A stretch of DNA of 64,000 bases from Macrophomina tecta (taxonomy: Eukaryota; Ascomycota; Dothideomycetes; Botryosphaeriales; Botryosphaeriaceae). Shown piece by piece: positions 51,941 through 63,853 of this stretch. Location: positions 124,001 through 188,000 of the forward strand of contig JAKSGN010000023.1 of NCBI GenBank assembly GCA_024180945.1. Direction: 5' to 3'. The notes beneath the pieces were generated by a model. The model saw only the letters and a list, made by a program, of their open reading frames with translations, was not told the DNA's origin and searched no databases. Each line of letters begins with the position of its first letter. The stretch's first letter is position 1. The translations under genes and the position numbers were made by a program.

Positions 51941-54540
51941 TTTCGTTGCAAGTATTTTCCGATTATCAAAAAAAAAAAAATGGAAAGACGTTGCTAAAAT
52001 ATCTCTGACTTATGATGAATGAGTATACCATCGTCCGTCAGCAGTGTTCATTATCATTGATTATCAATTTTAATTTCATTTTGTCTATGCTTATCAAACA
52101 CGGCCGTTACTATCTCTACATCACCCACCTTCATCCAGGGGCTCATGCAATTCATTTTCGTTGAAAGACACATTGATTAATTATATGGCCACGCTATTCG
52201 GTGAAGGGGCCACTTAGTGATCGTCAGTAACCTCCCCCCCTGCGTAACGAAAACCCCTGTGTACCGAAAAGGGACCAAGGTGTTTCGGACTTAGAGTAAC
52301 TCAGAAGGTACGACTGCATAGATTTAGTTAGAAGCCAGCCGTCTGTAGCTACGTGTCGCCATTTACAACCCTTCAATATATTAACTTAAGCCTGTGCTCC
52401 AAGCGGTCCTGCTGCATCCTACCGGCCGGGATCATTGATCCTGGATCTTACTCTAACTGTAAGCAGACCAGAGGACGAAAGTTTCATAAGCTTCAAAATA
52501 TGCACCGATAAAGAGCTTTTAAAGCCGTTGGAAACTTTATAGGCTCCGCAGCCGAGTAGGGGGAGATCTGGGTCGAAGATGGCCTCAAGACGTCGATCCG
52601 GTATGCCTGAGGCTTCAGTCGTGTTAATTCAGGAACATTGTGTGATATAGTCTGAAACCGGTGTGCACTGCCGGCACAGCACTTGGAAATCGGTGTGCGC
52701 CGTGGAGCACAGACTCCGGGGAACCTCACCCGGTTCAGATGGAGCAAAGATTAACAAAATGGGGTCAAAGTTGTGCGACAAAGGCGGAACGGCAGGTCCT
52801 AAGATACAGAACGGCTCAGCCAAGCGGTGAGCAGATTAATGGGCCACTTCTACTAGACTTGGGTGGCAATTTGGAACTGCTCACTCGCCGGTTTCGAGCT
52901 TACGCTGCACTATTTGTCCGCCGGCAGGTTCCAGGGCACATCCAAGTTTTTACACCGAAAAGCTCTCCCGTCCAACGGATCGCCCCTTGGGCTTATCAAC
53001 ATTGTTACTAACTTAGCTCGTAAGCAGACAGGAGAAGGCAGGACGTGTGTCTGCACATAAAGCGAGCCCTTTACACTCCCACCTTCCAATTGATGCAATT
53101 GTTCCAATTGAAATCCCCTGTTATCTCCGTTCCCAAATATGCAAGATCCTGTCATCTGTCGCAGGATGTCTGCCAGTACATTTCTTCACTGTGACCCCCG
53201 GAGCGATGACTGTGCAGAGGCTGGTTCCGAGCTAAGCTTACGGGTAAGTCTTGGGGGGCTGAGCCAATCCAGCAGAGCTCCACCTAGCCTTGGCCGAGTT
53301 CTTCGTGCTTCAGTTCGAGAGACGTACGGTTCTGGACGGCCTACGCGTAAGTGTAGCCCCTACTTCCTGAATACGAGCACCTCTAAATGGTAAAACCGCA
53401 GCAATGCTGGCCAGGAAAACCTCTGATCGAGCATTGAGGCGTGCACTACTGTTACAGGATTCGGGCAGACGTAGAGCTCACAGAAACCCTTTCGACGCTC
53501 CAGACGAACCTATGGCTCCTTGTTTGCATTTGCATGACATAGCAAGCACGCCGCAAGTATTGGGAAAAGGGACCGCTCAAAAAAGAAGAGCACGTCAGCC
53601 AATCCGATCAAAGCACGTCTGGACCGTAGCGGACTGGTGGGATAGCGAATGATTATGTTGGCTGATCATGAAACACCGTTCACCAGTCGTTGAGCTTATG
53701 CCTGGACACTCGGCGCTATTGCATGGGTTACAGCAGAGACGGTACAGACACACTTCTAAGCCCAGCTGGCTGCTGGCCAATGTAGTATTTTTGGCCTCTC
53801 GAAAGCTGCAAACAAACCAGACGGCAGTACCTTATGAGATCCAGGGTAACTAAGACCTTAGATTGGGTTGTGATTGGACTAGAGGAATGTAGGTAGACAC
53901 ACCGTAGCAGTTTTGTGGTAACGTGAAAATACCAAGCGGTAGCATCCTCCAAATATGGCTCTTATTTCTTATTTTCTCGTCTCTCATAGGGTTTTCCAGG
54001 TCTTGAAAAGCCGGTGCGCCGTCATGCTTCTCGTCTTTTTCCGCGGCTGTTTCCTTGATGACTGGCAGTAGGAAGACCGGCCCCGAGTAGAGCCTCCTTA
54101 CGTGCCTGATGCGTCTCCAACGATAATGTGGCCTTTGGCCCCCATACTCCATGGCTGTTTCGCTGACAGCAGGACTGCTGATTTAGAGTGCTACAGACGA
54201 GAAGCAGCATCCGGCGCTATGCAGCTGTCATTTATATACCCAACAGTCCCCATCGTGCTCAAATTAAATAAGCAGCCCTAATTACTTGGTCTAGACCCAG
54301 AAAAAAAAAAAGAAAAGGCCATGCTGTGGTATTATCAGAACACGCCAACAGGCCCTATGTGCTTCCACTCAGTGATATCGGCCGAACGGTGCAAAAAGAG
54401 ACACACAGTTCGTACCGATGATTTATAGCCCTCTGCTCATGCTATGTAGTGCCTTGGAAGACGGCAGGTACGAGGAAGAATATATTAGGGACGAGCCTGA
54501 CATAGCCGCGAGCGAAAATTATGCGGCTTGTACATACATT
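51941..54540. other. Long region without supported genes
   Basis: A13 run at 51969-51981. Several ORFs of 60-115 codons (52661-53011, 53404-53652, 53850-54152) have no recognisable motif. No repeats with clear ends were seen. Parts may be decayed coding sequence. Confidence 0.4.
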
Positions 54541-54897
54541 TCAGATTATCACAGTGGAGTGCCGCCACACGCTTATCCAGCTCTTCCCTCTTCCCACTTC
54601 ATGTGTGTCGTCGGGCATATAGTGCGCGAACCTAACCAGTCTGTTTTCCCTCTTCACAACGCATCCGCTACCATCGATTTCTGGAATGACGTGCCCGTCG
54701 GAATCATAGGCGACCGTCTCACCGAGGTGCTGCTCGTACATCTCCGAAGATACGCCGAAAGGCGGGCCTCCAGTCGACGGCGGTTTGAACAACGGGTACT
54801 CGACGCAGACAAGTGCAGCATGGGGGTCCCGCGATAGGAGCTGCGACATCCGCCGCGCCCAGGCAGGCCGTAGTTCTGGCGGCAAGGCACAGAAGAA
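54541..54897 (-). pseudogene. TPMT-like methyltransferase, C-terminal fragment
   Basis: The minus-strand frame FFCALPPELRPAWARRM, PHAALVCVEYPLFKPPSTGGPPF, SSEMYEQHL and GRGKSWISVWRH follows the second half of fungal thiopurine/thiol methyltransferase-like proteins, including the proper C-terminus. A stop lies directly upstream of FFCALPP, and no SAM-binding glycine motif is found nearby. A truncated, non-functional copy. Confidence 0.6.
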
Positions 54898-55079
54898 CTA
54901 TGTGATGGTGCATGGTCCTGCGAGCCTCAAAATGGGAACCAGTCCGCGAAACTGATGATGAATTCTGGTTGTTCGCTACTACCAAATAAGTGGCGCTGGC
55001 TATAAGCATCTAGCACTATAACCGAGGCAAACAGAAAGCTTAAACAAATCAGGTAATAAGGCGTTGATCAGCCAACGAT

Positions 55080-55360
55080 TGGGCTCATGTTCCATCATTA
55101 AGGATTAGGTGATATTCCTCAATCAGCCGCTCTACTATTTGATTGTTGTAGGGGGCTCTTTTCCAAGGGTCCCAGAAGCCCCTAGCGTTAAAATCGCCGG
55201 CTAGCATCGTTCTGTCTTCTATTATACCTTCCCAGTTGATTTGATTGATAGCAAAGCCATTATCAAACTTCCCGTTATAGATATTAAGAATTCGGGTTCT
55301 CCTAGTGCGGTTGTTTTCCCAGATGTCGAAGCATTGGATGTTAGCGGATTGTTAGTACAG
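55080..55360 (-). pseudogene. LINE endonuclease fragment
   Basis: The minus strand reads NIQCFDIWENNRTRRTRILN, NQINWEGIIEDRTMLAGDFNA and GFWDPWKRAPYNNQIVERL. LAGDFNA is the core motif of APE-type endonucleases of non-LTR elements. Reverse transcriptase sequence is absent. This is an isolated fragment of another LINE. Confidence 0.7.
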
Positions 55361-56629
55361 CAGGTTTGGCGTACGCAGCGGGAGCAAGTATACATATAAA
55401 TGTCAGATTTTATTTTCAGTCGAGGGGCGAATGATTCAACACAGCGTTTGGCGTTGTGGCGGGATTGTTGAGGTGGCCAAGTCGCACCCATGCGAAGGGT
55501 TTGGAAGGGGGGATCGCACATGTGCGGCACTATCATCGCACGCGTGCGACGCAGGATCGCCCACCCATTGCTAGCCGCAACAGCCCCGACCCGAATTTGG
55601 TTCACCATGGTCTTCATTCTTCCTCTTCCTTGTCCTTCAACCCTGGCGTTTTCAGATATTTTCCTTAGCAATTTGTCAAGATCTACAATCATTCCAACTC
55701 TTTTTTTTTTTTTTTTTTTGGATCTGACGGATGATTGCAGTCGGCGTGAGGTGAGGAGGATGCTTGAATTTATCTACCCCGAAGCTTACTGCTATATTAA
55801 CGTTAGATCAGTCCATCTTTAAGCCCGGTGACTCATTTTGACTGCATGCGCACCTCACAAGGCAGACCGGTGTGTGACGGAGCCTTGCAGCCTAACGTCC
55901 CTGCCTTGCGCCTTGCGTCTTGCATGTTGGCGAGGTAACACGCAGGCAGCAATCGCGTTTGATAAGGAGCGATGCGCAACTGCGCAGTCAACGAAAGCGA
56001 ATTTACTTGTCCCTCTCCGTATATGGAGCAAGTACGTTCGTCCGCACCCAGAAGTTCTTTCCTGTGAACAACCCTTTTATTGTCCCACCTCGACGTCGGC
56101 TCTGTCGCTCTTCCGTTGTCGAGGTCCCTTCATGTACCTCCCAGACTTTTCTTTGGGCCACAGCATCTGTGCGTAACTCGAACAGCCCAGCCTTTTACGA
56201 AGACTGCTCCAATCCGTATACGGTCCTTCCACCCTTCTTGGAACACTTTCAAGCAGCTAATATTCTACCAGAGATGTTTCTACACCGTTGATATTTCCTC
56301 ACTCCGGGTCCCGCCACTTCTCAGACTGTCAGCTCCAGATATCTAGAGCCATTGACCAGTTCGGCAATACGAGATTGTGACTTGTAATAAGCAGAATATT
56401 TGTCGCTACTCGCAACCCTCGGTAGTTCGCTGCACGTCCTTACTTCTGAATACACATATCTTATTGCGTATCTTAAGTTTTCTGCTTGCTAGCTCAGAGC
56501 GCATCATTTTCTATCAGTCCATCCTGCACTCTTTCATACTAGTATATCCATACTCTTCTTCGTTCGTATTCTCTAGAACGATATCTCACTGATGACTCAT
56601 TACAAGTTCAATATAAAAGCATAGCAGCC
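55361..56629. other. No supported gene; T20 run
   Basis: A run of about 20 T at 55701-55720. The plus-strand ORFs around 55838-56346 overlap in different frames and show no motif. The last 200 bp, rich in CT, may be the promoter and leader of the next gene. Confidence 0.4.
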
Positions 56630-57519
56630 ATGAGCGTCCAGAATCTTCCCAGTTCCCAGCCCGTTACAACTCTAGAGGAAGGGAGCAGAATCGGGAAAAG
56701 GAAGCAAAATTCGTCTTCTAGTGAAGAGGACCTTGAGGCCGATAGAGTTCCCGTCTCAGATACATCAGCAACGAATTCAGCGTCGTATCGGCTAAAGAGG
56801 CGGAAAGTGGAAGAACAGAAGGTATTTATCAAACCAGAGGTGCGACTGGCCTGTCCCTTCTTCCAACACGGCAACGTAAGAAAAACGACCTCGTGTGCTT
56901 TTCCTGGGTTTAGCAGCATTGCTCGGCTCAAGTGAGTGTCGTATTCAATACCATACAGTTCGAATCTAATTGGCCAAGGGAGCACCTGTACCGTCAACAC
57001 ATGTTGCCACCCCATAAATGCCTACGATGTTTGGAGTATTTCGAAACAGATGAAGATCTCCGCAGGCACTCGATCTCTACTACTCGTTGCGAGGTTGGGT
57101 GGGCAAAAACGCCCGTCGGGATTGATGTCCAAAAGGAAAAGCTACTTAAGAGAAAGGGAAGGAGCAAGAATTCAGCGGGTGTGAAAAGCAATGAAGAGAA
57201 ATGGAAAGATATATATGAAATTCTGTTTCCCTCGGAGGCCGTACCTTCTCCATGTAGGTACTCCAGAAACTGCTTTCTTTCACACTGATAAGCTAACCTT
57301 TCCCTTGACCATGATACAATACCTGGTCTGCAACACAAAGAAGCTCTGCAGCGAAGCCTTGAGTCCAGTTTCAGGAGCAGGTTGTCGGAGGCTCTCAGTG
57401 AGCTCGACAGTCAAACCGCGGCCACGATTATCACCGTCTTCCACGAGTCTGTTGAAAGATGCCTCAAGCATGGGGTTCAAATGTCCACTTCTAATGAAGT
57501 TGAGCAAACCTATCGCTAG
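56630..57519 (+). CDS. C2H2-like fungal protein
   Basis: Exons 56630-56931, 56979-57253 and 57293-57519. Intron 1 is 47 bp (GTGAGT donor); intron 2 of 39 bp is short and less certain. The product has an acidic, Ser-rich N-terminus, then CPFFQHGNVRKTTSCAFPGF, REHLYRQHMLPPHKCLRCLEYF, and DLRRHSISTTRCEVG. Cys and His are spaced as in a degenerate C2H2 pair common in filamentous fungi, often in genes near NLR-like loci. EEKWKDIYEILFPSEAVPSP is a conserved block after it. The third exon adds a helical tail (EALQRSLESSFRSRLSEALSEL). A zinc-binding, possibly nucleic-acid- or protein-binding factor. No function is established. Confidence 0.7.
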
Positions 57520-60500
57520 TGGTCACTTCCTTCTTACTGATTCCAATGTGTGGATATGAGATGAAGGTTAAGCGTGTTAAGTATAAGCAAGCCGCTCTAA
57601 GCCCCTGCTTGACTCAACAGACTGCGTAGTAGTCCTTCAGGAATGAGTTTCGATAGCCATATTGCTCTAAGATACAGTTTCAGAGATCTAGCAGACTCAT
57701 GGTTGGCCGAAACTAAAGACTGAGTTGGTAAGAGCTCTCGGGATCTACTACCTACTCTAGAGTCAACTTCGGGCATTCCAAACCGTTGATAACAAGAATG
57801 GAAATGCCGATGGAGATACATGATCATAATCTGCATTTTCTGTAGAGATAGCATCAGATCTCGACTGCTTCTGTGAGCATTTTCAGCGAAGATATCTGGA
57901 ACCTCAGGGAGCGTTGGTGTCAAAGGATAAATTCTATACAATTTCCCAGGAGGCATGAATTTTTGACCTTATATACATGACTTGAGCACATTGAATTGAT
58001 GGTGCGTGGACGTTCGAACCTCGAATTTGGTGGACATTCGAAGCTGTTCTGCCTGGAGGTGATTTTCTCTGGTCATATATGATCTGTGAAAGATTAAGCA
58101 CACATTTCATCAATGCAAAAACACTCTTTGACGTCGCAAAGGGAGATCATTAGAAGTTCAAGATATAATATATTTAGTCTTCTGACCTTAATCATCACAA
58201 GGGAAGTGGCATCCTCTAAAGCCCAGAATCATCCTTTCCCTAGTTTTGCTCGAGAAGAATGATATTTGTTTTGAGCAACACGAGTGGTTGGCTGACAGGT
58301 GCTATCAGGTGAAGGAGAAAGATTGAGAGTACGAGGTGAGTAAGGTATGCTGGTGCAAGGCCTGTTCTCCTAAATGATGAGGCAATAATGAGGTGGATAG
58401 GTGTACGAGGTTGGGAATAACCTACATATTGAGGAGAGCTTTGCGGCATAGCAGGGGAGGGCGCAACACAACAGCAGAGAAGAGACAAGGACGTTCACTT
58501 ATAAGCTTAGCATCACTCTGGCGCCACGTGCCATATCAGTGTGAAGCACCCTTCATCATCCTCGGCTAACTGGCGAGATGGAGCTCGACACGGAGGGCAT
58601 GCGATCGCGCAGCGCTCGCTCCTGGGTGCTGTGCAGTGCATCCGTGGGAGGAATCGGACAAGACGGCAGGAGCGTTGCGGCACAGAGGCATGTTCTTTAG
58701 CGAAGGAGAACTGGTATGAGGGATTGGGAGGCGACGAGCGGTGTGCAGTCTGTGGGGGATAGCAAAATCCCGGAAAGTCGCTAGGAAACGCTCGCCTTTC
58801 TGCTCACCATTATTTTTCTACCGCGTCACTTTACTACATCATTTCCTTAATTTTTTTTGCAGGCTATGCAACTCTGAGTGCTAGAATTCCACCATCTTCA
58901 TGCCATCCATCATCGGCTGACGGCCCAGCTTCACCGGTAGGCTTGAAAATGTTACTCCTCCGTCCTGGTTGGATGAATCTGAAACTCTGTTTCCACAATA
59001 CCGTCTTGTCACCCTCGTAATCCTTGCTGTCGTCCAAGGTTGCTGATTATTTTTTTCCCTCTCATTTTGCGTCGTCTGCGTCGCTCTTGTCAGCTAGGTA
59101 GATCATTGCTGAGTCGTACGGTCGATTGCCGGGCCTGGCTTCTCTATTATGGTCCAATTGCTAAGGACGTGGCGTCCATGTAGTAGCCCATACGGCTATC
59201 GTCGGTTAATTGTCTGATATTTCGCTTGCAGCAGGTCCTTCGGCAATGGGTTTCGGGCGACCTAGCCACAGACCACCAAGGGCGTGTCGCGCTTTGGTCT
59301 CCAGGCAACAGCACAGCGCGCGCGGCCCTAATTCCGGCAAGAGTGGTGAACGACAGGTGACGGAGAGAGACTGGTAACTGCACCGCATGAGGTTCGATCA
59401 GAGCACAATCCCAAGACGGATTCGGGGACGCCTAACCCTATCGACGAGTTGGCTGTCGAACCGGAGCGGAAATGTGCCGGAGCTTCCATGCATGCATCCA
59501 TGCAAACAGCAACGCGCCTGTAATTGGCGTCAAATAGGAATCGAGATCTTACTGGTCCAACAAGGTTCTGAGTAAGATTCTCGGGTTTGGCTTGATGAGA
59601 CAGAACCGCGACCTTCACATGTTTTCTTAGCTGATGCTACTACTGGTGCAAATGTTCACTGACTAAGACTAACGAAAGAAAATTCATATGTAACATGTTA
59701 AGTGGTTGGTTGGTACGGAGCGACAGCGAAATCCGGAGCTATGAAAGAGCAAGCGTCAGCGTCAGCGTAAGGTCGTCGCGGTGTTGCGACTGAAATGGGA
59801 TCTCCAAAGTCCTGGCATCTAACCGCTAGAACGTCCACCCCCCGGTAGCCAAGTTACGCGGATCTGTGAGTGCCGTTGACATTGCCGATGCCAACGAACC
59901 AGAAGACGACGATCGTCTACTTCACAAGAAACCACTAAGCTAAGAAAAGAAAAGGTAACCGAAACACAGCACGAAATGCTGGACATCGTGCTGGACCAGC
60001 AGCTCCTATTTGACGGGCGAAGGTAGACTTACGCAAACATCTACAGAACCTCCAATATCGCTACCGATAGGCCGGCCGTCCTGCTGGTCAGAAGCGATCG
60101 AAACAGCTAATGATCTCAGCAGCTCTAACGTTAGCCGCACGGTACGTACATCTTAAAGTCGCGAAGTAGGGAATTAGAGTCTGGACAGCAGGAGGCACTA
60201 TTAGCGGCGCGTCCATGATCAGTCAGCTGCGTTCGCTAGCTTTGCCTTAGTAGGTCTTCGAGCGGACTTGTTAACGTAACGGGCGCACGTTTGCTGATCT
60301 GCCTTTCCGCTGTAGCAGTCGGATCTGCTACGGGTTGGCCAATCCGGAGAGCCGAGATTGAACCGAAAAGTGCAGCTAAGCTCCAACAGGAATGTGGCCA
60401 AGAGCGCGAAAAGTCAGGCCGTTCGGTTCAAGCGGCGCGCCGCATGACCTCCTCCGCCGCCATCTTCTCCTTGTTATTGACTATACAGAAGGAGAACAGG

Positions 60501-60839
60501 GCACAAAAGTCGAAGATTTAGGATCGGCTTTGCAACGATTCGATTTTGGGATCTAAGATTGGGGAAGAGGTTGTGGCGGGGAGAGATTGCAGTAGGGAGT
60601 GGTGATGCGGCAGGGAGCCAACCGGGGACCTCCCGAACTCCCGACTTCTTTGTCAACAAACCTGTCCGTGCTTATCAACGTCTACCATAGCGACTGTTCT
60701 TGGAGCTGGGCAAGTCGTTCGAGCATGATTTGTTCTAACCAGTGTTGCCCAATGACTTCGTAATGGCAGGCGGCGGGTTAGAATATTACGCAGCTACGCC
60801 CATGTTATCGACAGAATTATGCATCACGAGTCTAGTGTA
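57520..60839. other. Region without supported genes; one half of a diverged duplication
   Basis: The minus-strand frame at 57597-57956 (119 codons) has no motif I know. The stretch at about 58800-59030 resembles 61625-61830 in short blocks in the same order, including a T-rich tract before CAGGCT and a later CTGTTTCCACA block. No gene is supported. Confidence 0.4.
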
Positions 60840-61248
60840 CAGTCGCTTGCAAAATCGGCTTCGCCCTCCGTCGCTAAATAAAAATTCTGGGCACGGACCT
60901 CTCAGATGCGTACTTTATTTGCCGCTTGTATTCTTACCATCACCACTGTAAGATCATGATCCATTCTTTTACTGTAGCTACACGCTTTCTGGAAACGCAT
61001 CAACTCGACACGGCTGTAGGCGGCGAGGCCAAGGTGCGCAGCCGTGAGCAAGAGTTATCACGTTATAGGTCTGCGAAGCTTTAATAGTGCTGCGAGGTTA
61101 ATGCTTTGTCTACGATATAAAGTAGTGATCATGAATACCCAAGCACCTGTAAGTATACGGGTGTAACAAAGATAGTACAAATTGAGATGGTCGGTGCCCA
61201 GAGTTTCTTTTTGGCGACGGAGGGCGAAACCGATTTTGCAAGCGACTG
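60840..61248. mobile_element. Tc1-type MITE, 409 bp
   Basis: Flanked by TA (60838-60839 and 61249-61250). The inverted repeats of about 55 bp start CAGTCGCTTGCAAAATCGGC. The outer bases resemble the Tc1/IS630-type termini at 14526 and 21993 (CAGTCACTAGCGAAATCGGC), sharing CAGTC.CT..., AAATCGGC and following TTC.GCC. There is no coding capacity. It is probably moved by a transposase of that group. Confidence 0.85.
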
Positions 61249-62738
61249 TATATTCTCCAACAGCTCGGCGGTGTTTCCAGGAATTCGATCCAAAAAAAAT
61301 TAAAAAATATCATCCATAGGCCAAGACAGAAAAATACGCCAGATTAAAGGCGCCTACATCCTGTCCATAGACAGCGTCATCTCTTTTTCTTTTTCTTTTT
61401 CTTTTTCTTTTTTTTTTTAGACATCAGTGCCAGCAATTAATTGATTAGATGACGCACAGTGTCTCAGCGACCGCCAAAGTAGAGCGCTCACCTTGATTTA
61501 TCCTCTTAGTCACTACGGCGGCGTAATAGTTTCGTAGGCGTGAGTGACTATAAGTCATAACCCATGGTGAGAAGCTGCGATAACACAACCGGTGATGACA
61601 ATGGCGTGAGCAGAGAATGACGTCCTTTTTTTTTTCATTTATTTTTCTCTACTTCTTCCAGGCTGCAACACTCAGAGCTAAAGTTTTGTCGTCTCGATGC
61701 AATCCATCACCCGCTAAAGACCCATCTTCACTCGCCCTCATGAGGATATTACGCCGCCGTAGTAATTAGGGCAAACCTAAGAAACTGTTTCCACAGTGTC
61801 ATCTTTGCCATTCTTGCCGTCATTGTTATTCATACTGTTGTTCTCAGCATCACTCCTGCAATCACAGTGTCATTTCTGCTGCCATCAATGACTTCTGCAA
61901 TTTTGTTTGGAAGATAGCGAAGTGAGGTGACATGGGCCTAGGTAATGCGTGATCTTCGATAAAATTACTAGTTGACTCCGCCTCGTTGGTGGTAAGCGAA
62001 TGACCTATGGGTGAGAATTACTTACAAGCGGGCGACTGCGAGGCTCTGCATGCGCTACTTCACTGTAACTATTCTTTCTACCACGAGATATGATATGGCT
62101 GCTGTAGGCGCACACAGGGCTAGGGTTCCGTTATAACCCGCCATATCCAGCACTTTCAATACGAAACGCATCCATATTCTAGCACAATTCGTTGTCAGCA
62201 TAGTTTCTACCCCGACCAAATTTTCAAGAGTCATTTCTCACCTAATAAATGTGTCTAGCACAAAAGGGAAATTACTACACAGCTCGTAAAGTCTTGGGTT
62301 TCCGGGTGATTCATCATGCAGGCGCGAGCTAGCACGAGTCACTACAGCGAGCAACATAAGCAAAGTTGCGCCCCACTAGGTAATCCGTTGGCGAGCGGCG
62401 CCAGAGAATAGACGCCACCAGTTGTATATTGATGCTATCTACAGCGGTATATATAGATGGACAGGTTGGGGTGTAGTATCCGAGGTAAACGAATGTCCGA
62501 GATAGTCGATATTTCTGAACAGAATGCAGAAATCACGTAACGATAATGCTAATATTGGTAGTGACTGTTGACAGCTTCCGATTCCTGCTACCCCAGGTTG
62601 GTGTAAGCGTCGCATCACCCGTTAGGCTCTGTTCTCGCACGTCTACCAACCTTTGGTAACCTCTTCGCGCACAAAGGCAGGGATACGTTGCGCTGTTTTC
62701 GAGCAGGCTAGGGAAAGAGACCAGTCATAATCTCCCGT
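61249..62738. other. No supported gene; CTTTTT microsatellite
   Basis: A (CTTTTT)n run at about 61381-61420. The second half of the diverged duplication lies at 61625-61830. Nothing else is recognised. The last part lies beyond the 3' end of the small gene that follows. Confidence 0.4.
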
Positions 62739-63032
62739 TTAGTCCCTGTTGGCAGCCTCCATTCGGTAATGGTTCCAGAAACGTTGGACGGCCTTGGTGG
62801 CGATCTCGTTGCCGGTGTACTGCTGGCGGAAGTAGTTGAACAGGCCGAACTCGTAGCGCGTCAGGATGTAGTCGTTGGGCTGGGCGAGCAGCTTCGACCA
62901 CACGCTCTGCAACTCGCGCTGAAGGAAGGAATAGACGGCCGGGTCGGCGCCAGACTCATTCTCGCGCGCAAGTTCGAGAGCCCTCTGAAGGCTGAGGTAG
63001 CCGTTGCTGTTGACTACATCGCCGTTGCCCAT
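62739..63032 (-). CDS. Conserved ascomycete protein, 97 aa
   Basis: From the ATG at 63032 the product is MGNGDVVNSNGYLSLQRALE to MEAANRD. It is helical and soluble, with a tidy fold-like pattern: DPAVYSFLQRELQSVWSKL, then YILTRYEFGLFNYFRQQY and a RFWNHYR end. The frame is open upstream to 63389, but that part is Ser/Pro-rich without pattern, so I take the first methionine before the regular sequence. I recall similar small uncharacterised proteins in other ascomycetes. Function unknown. The higher GC content and regular codon use suggest a living host gene, unlike the transposon-rich sequence around it. Confidence 0.65.
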   Translation of the reverse strand: MGNGDVVNSNGYLSLQRALELARENESGADPAVYSFLQRELQSVWSKLLAQPNDYILTRYEFGLFNYFRQQYTGNEIATKAVQRFWNHYRMEAANRD

Positions 63033-63853
63033 AGTTGGCTGCGCGTATATGGTGCGTGGGTTGCTATGGAGCCAGGCGATGTTAGGCGGGGAAAGGGTTA
63101 GGCCTTGGCGGGAAGGTGCAAGGCAGCGATAAAGAGCAGGGGCGGAAACGGCAGAGGAAAGGGCAATGTGATGGAGAGCAGCATGGCGAGAGTAGGTAGC
63201 GGGCGGAATATATTGTACACTGCAAATGCTGGAGTTGGAGGACAAAATGAGAATAGGACCGACGTGGAGCGATAAGGCCGGAGTAGCACAAACGGCGCCG
63301 AGCCTCGAGAATGTCAGTTCGGCGCACCGGCCGCTACTTGGTGCGCGCGAGGCAAGCGAAGTTGAGCAGAGGCACCAATATAGGTTCATCAGACGGCCGA
63401 GAGCGTATGGCGGGGAAGGTCCTTCACGTGCGGCGCTGACGCACGCCGCGATACCGCGCAGACGTCTATGCCGCTGCCTTGGCGGTGCTGCGGGGCTGCT
63501 CGCTTGTGCAGAGTCCGAGGAGTGCGCCGCGAGCTAGCGACCGACTCGCCGTATTGCAACAGGGCGGGGACAGGCTTGGCAGTGAGATCCTTGGCTGGGG
63601 TTGGAACATGCCGGAGTTCAGGCGCGCACGGCGGTGATGCGGCGCTGATGGGAAGTTTAACCCCTGACAAGACCGGCCATGCAAAGGACAAGCCGCCAGG
63701 CCCTGCCTTCTAGGATTGCGACATCCCGTATCTTGACGCTCCTTACTACCACTTTCGCTCTTCAATTCACTGGCGTTATCGGAAATTAATAACGAAAGGA
63801 CGATCCACTTTTCTATAGTTTGAATAACATTCACAAAATTGAGGATTAACGTT
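63033..63853. other. Divergent promoter region
   Basis: It lies between two genes that start outward. The GC-rich stretch near 63033-63700 is probably the leader and promoter of the 97-aa gene. Nothing else is supported. Confidence 0.35.
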
